A stretch of DNA of 64,000 nucleotides from Paraburkholderia xenovorans LB400 (GTDB lineage: Bacteria > Pseudomonadota > Gammaproteobacteria > Burkholderiales > Burkholderiaceae), in NCBI RefSeq assembly GCF_000013645.1, contig NC_007953.1:806001-870000 (forward strand), in the 5' to 3' direction. Below are positions 28,288 through 36,886 of the stretch, one piece after another. Position 1 is the stretch's first letter. Every line of letters begins with the position of its first letter. A model generated the notes under the pieces. The model made no database searches. It had not been told where the DNA came from and saw only the letters and a program-made list of their open reading frames with translations. Position numbers and translations under genes: made by a program.

Positions 28288-29379
28288 ATGAAATCACAGC
28301 TACAACGACGCAACCGCCGCTGGCTACGTGAGCTCGGCGGCTTCGCCCTGGCGGGCAGCGCATGCGCGCTCGCCGGCACCGCGCATGCGCAGTCGAGCGT
28401 GCAGCTCTACGGCATCGTCGATATGTGGGCCGGCGTGCAGAAGCTGCCGTCGCAGGCCTCCGCCGCCGTCGCCGCGGGCAACGGCATGTCCACATCGTTC
28501 TGGGGCCTGGGCGGCAAGGAGGATCTGGGCGGCGGTCTGCAGACCGTCTTCGCGATCGAAGGCTTCTTCCGGCCGAACAATGGCGCGGTCGGCTCCTTCG
28601 ACGGCGACCCGATGTTCTCGCGCAACGCCTACGTCGGCCTGCAATCGTCGACGTACGGCGCGCTCACGTTCGGCCGGCAGAGCAGCCCGCTGTATCTGCA
28701 GTCCACGCTCTTCAATCCGTTCTATGCATCCTTCACGTTCTCGCCCACCGTCAATCACCTGTATGGGGGCGTGGGAACGTACCCGGCATTCAAGACCGAC
28801 CAGGGCGTGTTCGGCGGCACCGCATGGGCAAACGCGATTCAGTTCGCCACACCGGATTTCAACGGCCTGACTGGTAAAGCCATTTATGCGTTCGGCAATA
28901 CCGCGGGCGAGAACGGCAGCAGGAAATGGTCCGCGCAGATGGCGTACACGCACGGCGCGTGGAGCATCAGCGGGGTTTATCAATACCTGAACTTCAGCAG
29001 CACGCCGGGCGACCTCGCGCATTTCATCGCGGGCGAGAAGAGTCAGTCGGTCGCCGAAATCGCGACGTGGTACGACTTCGGCTTCGTGAAGCTGTACGGC
29101 GAGTACACGTGGACCGGCAACGACCGCACGGCCGACAGCTTCCACGTGAACTCGTATCAGGCGGGCGCGGCCGTGCCCGTGGGACTCGGACGCGTGCTCG
29201 CATCATGGGGGTATTCGCGCAACGCCGGCGGGCTCGACCTGACGCGACAGACGGCCACGATCGGCTACGACTACCCGCTGTCCAAACGCACGGACCTGTA
29301 CGCGAACTACATGTACGACCATCTGACCAACACGTCGAGCGGCTACACCACGGGCGTCGGGCTGCGCACACGTTTCTAG
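28288..29379 (+). CDS. General outer-membrane porin (OmpC type)
   Basis: The 363-residue protein has a long signal peptide (LRELGGFALAGSACALAGTAHAQ), then SSVQLYGIVDMWAGVQ as first strand, and the C-terminal strand TGVGLRTRF ending in Phe. GGKEDLGGGLQTVFAIEGFF and SRNAYVGLQSSTYGALTFGRQ are standard family strands. ACAGGAAAAAC precedes the ATG. It lies 31 bp after the reductase and closes cluster B, so it is probably the dedicated outer-membrane channel for this pathway. Confidence 0.9.
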   Translation: MKSQLQRRNRRWLRELGGFALAGSACALAGTAHAQSSVQLYGIVDMWAGVQKLPSQASAAVAAGNGMSTSFWGLGGKEDLGGGLQTVFAIEGFFRPNNGAVGSFDGDPMFSRNAYVGLQSSTYGALTFGRQSSPLYLQSTLFNPFYASFTFSPTVNHLYGGVGTYPAFKTDQGVFGGTAWANAIQFATPDFNGLTGKAIYAFGNTAGENGSRKWSAQMAYTHGAWSISGVYQYLNFSSTPGDLAHFIAGEKSQSVAEIATWYDFGFVKLYGEYTWTGNDRTADSFHVNSYQAGAAVPVGLGRVLASWGYSRNAGGLDLTRQTATIGYDYPLSKRTDLYANYMYDHLTNTSSGYTTGVGLRTRF

Positions 29380-29566
29380 CCGGCTCGCGAAGCCGCTCCG
29401 GCCCGCGCGATCGGAGCGGAAGCGGTCCGGCCGCCGGGCACGGGCGCGAGCATGGACCGCATGCCGGGTCGATCGTGGGCCGGCATCGAAGCTTCGTGCG
29501 CGAGAGCGAGGCCGACGACGACGCGCCGCCCGGCGACCGCGCGCCGCGCTCTCACTTAAATTCATA

Positions 29567-30810
29567 GTAAGCGCCTCGCGTGGGCCGTTCGCGATGTCTC
29601 GCACGCATGAGGCACGATAGTGATGGCGCGCTGAGGGTAACGGATAGTTTCCGGAAGACCGCCGGGAGATCAGACTGTGGGCGGCGGAGTGGGTTGCGTG
29701 GTCAACTTGTTGGCCACGTTCCAGGGCAGCAGTTCGTCGATGCGATTGATCTTGTGGTCAGCGATGTGGGTCAGGACGTATTCGAGGTAGGCGCGCGGGT
29801 TAATGTCGTTCAGCTTGCATGTCCCGATCAGGCCGTACATTGCGGCGGCCCGTTCACCTCCGCTGTCGGAGCCTGCAAACAGGAAGTTCTTCCTTCCCAG
29901 GCTCACGCAGCGCAGGGCGTTTTCGGCAAGGGCGTTGCTGATCTCAACGCGCCCGTCTTCGCAGTACAGAACGAGCGCGTCCCATTGATTGAGCGAGTAG
30001 CGTATTGCCTTGGCCAGTTCAGACTTCGTCGACAGCGTTGCGATCTTGTCCGCCATCCACGCCTTGATGGCTGCGAGCACCGCGACGCTCCTCTGCTGCC
30101 GTACGTGCAACCGTTCGACGGCTGGCTTGCCGCGGATGTCAGCTTCAATACCATAGAGTTCGCCGATCAGCTCGAGTACGTGCCTTGTCGCATCGGTCGG
30201 CGTACGGACGTGAACGTCGTATATGTACCGTCTCGCGTGATCCCAGCACGCGGCTTCGCGGATCTTGCCACCCGCATATAGCTCGTTGAAGCCGCCGTAA
30301 GCGTCGGCCTGCAGGATGCCCTTGAATCCGGCGAGATGAGTCTGTGGATGAATGCCTTTGCGGTCAGGCGAGTAGGCAAACCAGACTGCAGCCGGTTCCG
30401 TTGAGCCCGATCGGGTATCGTCGCGAACGTAGACCCACAGGCGCCCCGTGCGGGTCTTCCTGTTGCCCGGTGCAAGCACCGGAATCGGCGTGTCATCCGC
30501 GTGCAGCTTGAAGGATGCCATCGTGTAGATCCGCAGCGCTTCGGTCAACGGCTCGCACAGGGCCTCGCACTGGCCGACCCAGCGCCCCATGCTGGCAGGG
30601 TCGAGCTTCACGCCGTCGCGTGCGGCAATCGCCGACTGTCGGTACAGCGGTTGATGGTCAGCGAACTTCGAGACGAGGATGTCGGCCAGCAGGCTCGGAT
30701 GCGCGATGCTGCGCTCAATCGGCAGACCCGGCATCGGCGGCTGCGAGAAGTGATTGCAGCAGGTGCAGACTGCCTTGCGCCGAATCGTGCGAATCACCTT
30801 GAACATTGGG
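29567..30810 (-). mobile_element. IS66-family element remnant
   Basis: The end GTAAGCGCCTCGCG at 29567-29580 resembles the terminal repeat start of IS66 elements. The element runs right to about 30810, where the IS3 element begins. TnpA and TnpB and the other end are absent. Confidence 0.7.
29670..30806 (-). pseudogene. tnpC: IS66 TnpC transposase, N-terminus missing
   Basis: The remaining 378 residues hold a zinc-binding-like segment (CTCCNHFSQPPMPG) and LADILVSKFADHQPLYRQ. The DDE core has D in KLHADDTPIPVL, D in GILQADAYGGFNEL and E in ISNALAENALRCV. The C-terminal IS66 motif is YEDGRVEIS.../LNDINPRAYLEYVLTHI-like. Full TnpC is about 520 residues; about 140 are cut off by the IS3 element. 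The N-terminal part is not found on the far side of that IS. Confidence 0.85.
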
Positions 30811-32415
30811 GGGTGCGGACAAAATCTTGGACTACCTGGAGGTAGTTCATGTTCTCATACGAAGATCGCATTCGAGCGGTTCGACTTTGCTTGAAGCTGG
30901 GCAAGCGCATCGGAGCTACCATTCGGCAGCTGGGCTACCCGACCAAAAATTCTCTCAAGGCCTGGCATCGCGAATACGAGCAGTGCCACGATCTACGGGC
31001 GGGCTATGTCCGTTCAAGGCTGAGGTATTCTGATGATCAGAAGAAGGTGGCCATCGATCATTATTTGAGCCATGGGCGCTGTGCTGCCGCAACTTTGAGG
31101 GCTTTGGGTTATCCGAGTCGCGAGACGCTTGCGATCTGGATTGAAGAATTGTGTCCAGAAATCAGCAAACGTATTGTTGGCCGAGCCGTTGGAAGCGTTC
31201 CAAAATCACAGAGGGTGAAGCAGGCAGCAGTCATTGAACTGTGCACCAGAGAGCAAAGCGCACGCGTGGTTGCCGAGAAAGCCGGTGTAAGCCGGCCAAC
31301 GCTGTATAACTGGAAGAATCAGCTACTCGGTCGAGAGGTTCTGGCATCTATGAAACGCAAAAAGAAACCAGCATCGGACCATGAGCGTGCGGAGCTGGAA
31401 CAACAAGTCGAATCGCTTCGACGCGACATCCGACAGCTGCAGCTTGAGCACGATATCCTGAAGAAGGCGAACGAACTGATAAAAAAAGGAATGGGCATCA
31501 ACCCGCAACTCCTGAGCAACCGGGAGAAGACAATGCTGATTGATGCCCTGAAACAAACCTATGCGTTGCCAGAATTGCTAGCCGCTTTGGGTCTTGCCCG
31601 TAGCTCTTACTTCTATCACCGTGCACGGCTGTCGGTTGCTGATAGGCATGATGACGCGCGGCGCGCCATCGCGGACATCTTCGAACTCAATCACCGTTGC
31701 TACGGTTATCGTCGGATTCGCGCGGCATTGATCAGGCAACAGGTCTTCATTTCGGAGAAGGTAGTGCGTCGCTTGATGCGACAGGAAGGTCTGGCCGCCG
31801 CCACGACAAAGCGACGTCGCTACGGCTTCTATCGTGGAGAAATTAGTCCTGCGCCGGAGAACATCATCAATCGTGACTTCTACGCCGCTGTTCCTAATCA
31901 GAAATGGCTCACGGACCTTACCGAATTCCAAATCCCGGCTGGCAAAGTGTATCTGTCGCCGGTTATCGACTGCTTCGATGGTCTCGTTGTGAGCTGGTCA
32001 ATCGGTACGCGGCCGGACGCCGAGCTCGTCAACACCATGCTGGATTCGGCAATCGAATCAATGGCTGGCTGCATGGAGCGGCCCGTAGTTCACTCGGATC
32101 GTGGTGCGCACTATCGCTGGCCAGGATGGCTCTCGCATATGCAGGCTGCCAGACTGACTCGCTCGATGTCGCGCAAGGGATGTTCGCCGGACAATGCGGC
32201 CTGCGAAGGCTTCTTCGGGCGACTCAAGACGGACTTGTTCTATCCTCGTGATTGGCGTGCCACGACCATCGATCAATTCATCGAGATCGTTGACTCGTAC
32301 ATCCGCGGTACAACGCAAAACGGATCAAGGTCTCGCTCGGCTCCCTCAGCCCTATCGAATACCGGCAAAGTCTTGGAATCGCGGCATAAATCAGTCCAAG
32401 AATTTAGCCGCACCC
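30811..32415 (+). mobile_element. IS3-family insertion sequence, ~1.6 kb
   Basis: Left end GGGTGCGGACAAAATCTTGG and the reverse complement of the right end GGGTGCGGCTAAATTCTTGG match at all but three positions and continue with ACT. The two ends give an element of about 1605 bp. No 3-5-bp target duplication is seen: the flanks are TTGGG at the left and GTTTG at the right. Confidence 0.8.
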
Positions 32416-32495
32416 GTTTGAGTCCCGCTGCACCAACCCTGGATTCATGTGTTTCATACCTAACCATTGCCCGTTCACTTCTCGCCCTCGATTGA
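30849..32495 (+). pseudogene. IS3-family transposase, C-terminus frameshifted
   Basis: OrfA- and OrfB-like parts are fused in one frame. The helix-turn-helix region has ARVVAEKAGVSRPTLYNWK, and a coiled coil spans about residues 180-215. The DDE core has D in KWLTDLTEFQI, D in VVHSDRGAHYR and E in NAACEGFFGRLK. An A7 run at 31481-31487 marks the usual frameshift zone. At about 32306 one base is missing (CGCGGTAC for expected CGC TGG TAC). The natural end IEYRQSLGIAA with stop at 32387-32389 is thus out of frame, and the protein runs on to 32495. The core is intact. Confidence 0.82.
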
Positions 32496-32935
32496 TGATA
32501 TTTCGCGCATGATAGCGAATAAGGAACAGAGCAGCTGGTGTGTGATCTGGTGAAACAAGGCTAAATAGCCCCGACATGACTAGGGCACGCTTACGGAGAG
32601 ACGGGAGGGTGAGTTAGCGACGCAGGAAACTGCAGCCCGGCTGCTCGATGTGTCCAAGGGTAACAATGAGCCGCATTGCCGACGTTTATCGTCCCCAACA
32701 ACTTACCGGCCGATATGCCGCGTGAATGGCCGTTCCAGTTTACAACCCGCCATAGGCCTCGCGGCGGATCGAAAGGCGGTTGTGGGTCGCCTACGGCCTT
32801 TTGCTTGATGTGGGCGTAGGCAATGCGGGGATGCTCGGCGTCGGGCAAAGATCGGCCATGAGCGGTCTCTCACGCATTGTCGGCGAACGACTGCTAATGA
32901 GCCATCAACCGCCCATCAGGCAGTAGCACGCGTGA
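32416..32935. other. Intergenic region with repeat and degenerate fragment
   Basis: No gene is called. The minus strand at 32766-32848 encodes PDAEHPRIAYAHIKQ, which resembles PDTSHGRTPYADIKQ at 40507-40580. One unit of the dispersed CGGCCATGAGCGGTC repeat lies at 32846-32872. Confidence 0.4.
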
Positions 32936-32981
32936 TTTTTGGATCAGAGGGTCGTAGGTTCGAGTCCTACCTCACCGACGA
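32936..32981 (+). other. tRNA-Pro-like 3' end (possible attachment-site remnant)
   Basis: The sequence contains a T-arm with stem GTAGG/CCTAC (32954-32958, 32966-32970) and loop TTCGAGT, then an acceptor strand CTCACCG, discriminator A and CGA in place of CCA. The preceding TTTTTGGATCAGAGGGTC resembles the 3' side of the anticodon arm and variable loop of bacterial tRNA-Pro. No matching 5' half is upstream. Islands often leave such 3' halves at their ends; recombinase genes follow within 5 kb. Confidence 0.55.
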
Positions 32982-33074
32982 CAACGGCTCTCCCACCGAG
33001 TGAGCCAATCAGCCATCCGACGATTTTTAGCTTGTCCATATCGGCCCTTAGGTTTGATCGGTTAGATTTTAATT

Positions 33075-33115
33075 GCACCGAACAGCAGGATGACAAGGGT
33101 GTCAGGGTTCGGTGC
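33075..33115. promoter_or_regulatory. Nested inverted repeats upstream of the HEPN-like gene set
   Basis: GCACCGAAC (33075-33083) pairs with GTTCGGTGC (33107-33115). Inside are TGACA (33091-33095) and TGTCA (33100-33104). It lies 50 bp before the first gene of the set, so it may be an operator or an RNA hairpin. Confidence 0.45.
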
Positions 33116-33165
33116 TCGTTTCCGCATGGCTTATGATTGCATCAGTCCCACGACCAGACACCGAA

Positions 33166-33897
33166 ATGGATTCCGCCAAGGTCATTGCCGAGATAGAAGC
33201 GCAAGTTAACGCCGCCATGGATGAGGCTAGCAGGGCGATTGCTTTTCATGAGTCGTGGCGACCCATGGCATACGACGAAGAACTGCACATGCGCATGGGG
33301 AATTCGTTCGCGGCGGGAACCTTCGTAGTGATTCGGCAGGCTCTACGGCGTGAAATGCTTTTGGCCCTGCTGCGAGTCTGGGACGATCAGCAAAAATCTT
33401 TGAGTCTCCGGCGTACCTTCGAAGCGTTGCGCATCCCCGCTGTTCTCGATGCGCTGATTGAGAAGCGCACAAAGGACCGCACGGGGTCGAATGCATTCGA
33501 CAAGATACTGGCCGAGCATATTGCCGGTTCCTGTACCGATTACATCGAGAAAGCGGGCGATCTGTTCGACAAGTACTGGAAGAAGGGTGAAGCCTCGCAC
33601 GTCATGCAGCATCTTCATGTGCTCAGAAACACGATGCTGGCTCACAACCAACTCGCACCCCAACGTGTGAAGGGCAAAGACGCAAGGGACGACGAAATCG
33701 AGGCTTTCTATCGAGACACCCGCACTATCGTGGAATGCTTGCTTCATGCCGTTCACGCTACGGCACTCGATATGAACGATACGCAAGGCGTCTACGAAAC
33801 CTATGCCCGGTTCTTTTGGGAGAGTGTGAGAGGTGAATCCACTCCGGGGCATCCTAGCTATCGAGCACCGTTCGACTCGACAGGAGTCGAACAATGA
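33166..33897 (+). CDS. HEPN-motif protein (AbiU2-like), first of three
   Basis: The protein has 243 residues, or 254 if the ATG at 33133 is used; neither start has a clear ribosome site. It is predicted all-helical. The key segment HLHVLRNTMLAHNQ carries R154-N155-x4-H160, the RNase-type HEPN motif, in a context like AbiU2-family abortive-infection proteins (LRN..xAH). The stop overlaps the next ATG (ATGA at 33894), so the two are co-translated. A role in defence or toxicity is inferred from the motif and the mobile setting. Confidence 0.6.
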   Translation: MDSAKVIAEIEAQVNAAMDEASRAIAFHESWRPMAYDEELHMRMGNSFAAGTFVVIRQALRREMLLALLRVWDDQQKSLSLRRTFEALRIPAVLDALIEKRTKDRTGSNAFDKILAEHIAGSCTDYIEKAGDLFDKYWKKGEASHVMQHLHVLRNTMLAHNQLAPQRVKGKDARDDEIEAFYRDTRTIVECLLHAVHATALDMNDTQGVYETYARFFWESVRGESTPGHPSYRAPFDSTGVEQ

Positions 33898-34496
33898 AGT
33901 TCACGGCGGGAGATGATACAGACCGCGCCTTGTGCGCGACGATCAGTCACGAGTATCTTCGTTGCGATGATGCCTTACACGAGTTCGCACGCTTGCGTGA
34001 GCAGATGATGGCGACGGGCGATGATAGGCGCTTGTCCTACGCGGCGTATAACGCCTACGCCCGGTTCATCCATCATCTGTACGAGTTCAACATCGCATGT
34101 GCGCAGCGAGACTTTCACGACACGTCATTTCAGCCGAAGAACGATGAAGCCGACCGACTGATTGCTTCTCATGCTGATCGAGCCATACGAGTGAGGCGGC
34201 AGGCATACAACCAACATGCCTTCGGCGCACGCCCTTTCGAACCCTTCCCGGTGCTGATTGAGTTCGCGAAGGCGTTTCGTACGGCTCGCAACACGACAAA
34301 CGGTCACGCCAAGCACCAACGCTATACGTTGAATCTTTCCGACTTCTTCACACGCTACCATCGGTTTTTGCTGGATATGCACAATGCTGCCCGCCACATG
34401 TGGTTGCAGCAGGGTGACCAGTTTCCCGATTGGGGTGAGATCACAGCGTTCTCTGTGGTAGTCAAGGCTACCGTTCTACCTACCGACGATGATTAA
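33894..34496 (+). CDS. HEPN-motif protein, second of three
   Basis: The 200-residue, mostly helical protein is not recognised by family. It has R132-N133-x4-H138 in FRTARNTTNGHAKHQ, the same R-N-x4-H spacing as its upstream neighbour, although overall sequence is different. It overlaps the upstream stop by four bases, so stoichiometric expression is likely. Its stop lies within four bases of the convergent third gene. Possible RNase toxin or partner subunit; unproven. Confidence 0.55.
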   Translation: MKFTAGDDTDRALCATISHEYLRCDDALHEFARLREQMMATGDDRRLSYAAYNAYARFIHHLYEFNIACAQRDFHDTSFQPKNDEADRLIASHADRAIRVRRQAYNQHAFGARPFEPFPVLIEFAKAFRTARNTTNGHAKHQRYTLNLSDFFTRYHRFLLDMHNAARHMWLQQGDQFPDWGEITAFSVVVKATVLPTDDD

Positions 34497-35266
34497 GCGG
34501 GTGGGGCATCTGTCGTATAGAAGTAAGGCAGATGAAATCCGCGTATTGGCGGAGCGTCGAACGGCTCGGCGCTTTCTATTTTCGCTTGTGTGTCCTTGTG
34601 CTTCGCGTACAGACTTCCGAGATAAGCATTCAAATTCTCAACGATGAATTCCACGAGCGCAGTCGAAAGCTCATTAACGGTGTTCGTCATCTTCCGTACG
34701 GCCTCGGTCCATTCATCGTCCGACTCCATGTGATAGGCCTGAACCGCGACTTCCGCAGACGTCTGATATAGGTAGTTCCCCGCAACGCGGTCCCTGAGGA
34801 ACACGTAGCTGCTATCCGTAGTCTTCATCTGTTCCATCGCTGGCCGAAAATCGTTGAGACTTGGATAGTGCATGGCATGCGAGTTTCGTGCATCCGATAG
34901 CCATTTGCAGTCGCCTGCCATCTTGTTGAATGTGCGTTTTAGTGTTTCACCCATGCCGTTCGGCATGTGCGGATAGCACCGTTCGCGCAGAAAACTGTTC
35001 ATTTCGGGCTTGTTGATTCGCTCTTTCGCTTCGTGCAGCTTGCCGCTAAGCATGCGGGTTATGAACAGTGTCCGTGAAACCCGGCCTATTTTCTCCGGCG
35101 TTTCAGGATCGCCGGGATGTGGTGTAGAGACTATAGCCAGCTTCTGTAGGGTCATCACTTCGTTGAAGATGTGTCCAAGCAGGAGCACGGCATAGCGTGT
35201 CTCTTCTGACTCCGTATTCCATACATCGTGAGAGATTTCGAAGTGCTCAACCTGAAGCTTCCCCAT
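34493..35266 (-). CDS. HEPN-motif protein, third of three
   Basis: The 257-residue helical protein is convergent with the other two, overlapping by four bases. It carries R127-N128-x4-H133 in KWLSDARNSHAMHYPS, again the R-N-x4-H pattern. I do not recognise a named family. The start at 35264-35266 (GGAGACCAGC upstream) opens into a region holding an integrase fragment. Conservation of one catalytic-type motif in three adjacent unrelated genes is unlikely to be chance, but activity is inference. Confidence 0.55.
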   Translation of the reverse strand: MGKLQVEHFEISHDVWNTESEETRYAVLLLGHIFNEVMTLQKLAIVSTPHPGDPETPEKIGRVSRTLFITRMLSGKLHEAKERINKPEMNSFLRERCYPHMPNGMGETLKRTFNKMAGDCKWLSDARNSHAMHYPSLNDFRPAMEQMKTTDSSYVFLRDRVAGNYLYQTSAEVAVQAYHMESDDEWTEAVRKMTNTVNELSTALVEFIVENLNAYLGSLYAKHKDTQAKIESAEPFDAPPIRGFHLPYFYTTDAPPA

Positions 35267-35412
35267 GCTGGTCTCCTATGTGGTTTGACAAATCTACCAC
35301 GCCTGCATTCTGAAAAACGAAAACCGCACAGGTGTATATCAGCCCTTGCTACTCCAACGAGTCGACTGGCAGAATCGGGTCTCCACGAACAGCGTCCGCA
35401 CGGCGGAGGTTC

Positions 35413-35611
35413 AGACTGGTTCGGGCTGGACGACTCGACGTACGGCACGCACACGATGCGTCGCACGAAGGCATCACTGATATATCGCCGCACCAAGCCT
35501 GCCTGCGGTGCAGATACTACTGGGACACACGAGGCTCGAGAGTACCGTGGGCCTTCTCTCGGGATCGAGGTCAACGACGCACTCGAGATGGCCAAACAAA
35601 CGGAAGTATGA
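35413..35611 (+). pseudogene. Tyrosine recombinase C-terminal fragment
   Basis: DDSTYGTHTMRRTKASLIYRRTK is nearly identical to the intact integrase at 36887. Then the frame shifts so that the ILLGHTRLESTV motif is read in another frame, and the original frame resumes at LGIEVNDALEMAKQTEV with a stop at 35609-35611. Two compensating indels thus remove the second catalytic His and the Tyr. The N-terminal two thirds are absent. Confidence 0.75.
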
Positions 35612-35738
35612 CGTGCACTGCGATCGGCGAAGAGGCGCTCGTCGGCCACCGAGGGACCGTCGATTAGTTTCATCAAATGCCGAAGTTCGGCGTATATTCG
35701 ACGCCGAATGGATCCGCCACGCGCGACAGGGGAACGCA

Positions 35739-36470
35739 ATGCCGAACATACCCGCAATGCTTGTGGCCGCGCACGATATAAAGGCACAAATCGACGGGCT
35801 GCTGTTGCGTGGACGCGTGCAGGATAGTGGCGAACATCGCGTCGCTGCAACGCTGTGTCTGACGATCGCCGAGCAGTTTGCGGCGACCCTGCATTTGATA
35901 GAGGGCGGCTTCTCGTCCCATGCACCAGTCACGGTGCGTTCAATGCTAGAGGGACATGCGAATCTGCTAAACCTAGTAAGCGATCCTGCATTCGTCGACC
36001 AGATCAGGTACGACAACGCGCGTGCCGATGTCGTGTTGTTCACTGAATATGCCGCGGACCCCGAGATGCAGGGCAACGTGGACGCGCAGGAAACATTGGC
36101 CAGATGGAAAGCCGTTGCGGAACCGGTGCGTGATGAGTTGGAAGCAAAGGGCTATGGCAAGCTCGACGTGTACCAGCGATTCAAGAGAGCAAAGATCTTG
36201 TCTACATACGTGGCCTACCGCGTCTTTTGCTCGTTCGCACATAACCAACTCACAACATTGTTGGCGCGTCATGCTGACCGTTTCGAGCTTCGCTACCATG
36301 TCGAAGCGCCGAATGCGCTAACTGCCAGCCTGCTGAATGTGGCCGTCAGCATTTTGTGCCAAGCGGTTGTGACGGCATCGCACTACACCGACCTGACCGA
36401 CGCCGAGCTGCGGGAAGTAATCGACGCTGCCGACGCAACATGGAGCACAGCGCAGGCACTCGTCGAGTAG
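35739..36470 (+). CDS. DUF5677-like protein with R-x6-H motif
   Basis: The 243-residue helical protein starts at the ATG at 35739 (GGGGAA upstream); a longer frame reaches back into the integrase fragment. TVRSMLEGHANLLNLVSDP and YVAYRVFCSFAHNQLTTLL match the pattern of DUF5677-type proteins. R161-x6-H168 could be a relaxed HEPN-like pair. It lies between two direct copies of an integrase 3' end. Function unknown; a defence role is possible from context only. Confidence 0.6.
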   Translation: MPNIPAMLVAAHDIKAQIDGLLLRGRVQDSGEHRVAATLCLTIAEQFAATLHLIEGGFSSHAPVTVRSMLEGHANLLNLVSDPAFVDQIRYDNARADVVLFTEYAADPEMQGNVDAQETLARWKAVAEPVRDELEAKGYGKLDVYQRFKRAKILSTYVAYRVFCSFAHNQLTTLLARHADRFELRYHVEAPNALTASLLNVAVSILCQAVVTASHYTDLTDAELREVIDAADATWSTAQALVE

Positions 36471-36886
36471 GTGTCGGTTACCCGTATAACATGGAGTGGG
36501 TCGATGAGCCCACACACCAGCTCAGCAAGTTCAACATCATGCTTGAATTCCCGAGAGCACACGGGTATCCAGAGCGACTAGTCGTTTCCCTCGAATACCG
36601 GCACGTCGAGCGCGTGCTGCAGTTAGTGACGGTTTCATGAGTTATCACATTCGCGTGAGAACGTCGGGGTCTTGACCTGCAGCCGAATCGCGCAATTCCA
36701 GAAGGCCGCTGGACCGAAAGATGCCGCTCTGTTTGGGCACCGGTCCCCAAAAATCGTGGGGATGTTGCGTCCGATATTCGCTGCATTGCCGCCGTTGAGT
36801 GGTATATGGCGAACGGCCACACTGGGTCGGGTAGCGACCGTCCGTAGGCGCACACTCAATCTCCCGTTGTTTGAAAGGAGATTGTC
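36471..36886. other. Intergenic region upstream of the integrase
   Basis: No convincing gene. A short frame following the DUF5677-like gene (about 36491-36640) lacks a ribosome site. AAAGGAGA at 36874-36881 serves the integrase. Confidence 0.4.

Noticed and set aside
31481..31487. Programmed -1 frameshift site in the IS3 transposase
   Set aside because: The A7 run is present, but the two parts are already in one continuous frame here, so a shift is not needed for a fused product.
32936..32981. A complete tRNA gene
   Set aside because: Only the 3' side folds; no 5' acceptor strand, D-arm or full anticodon stem is found upstream, and the tail is CGA, not CCA.
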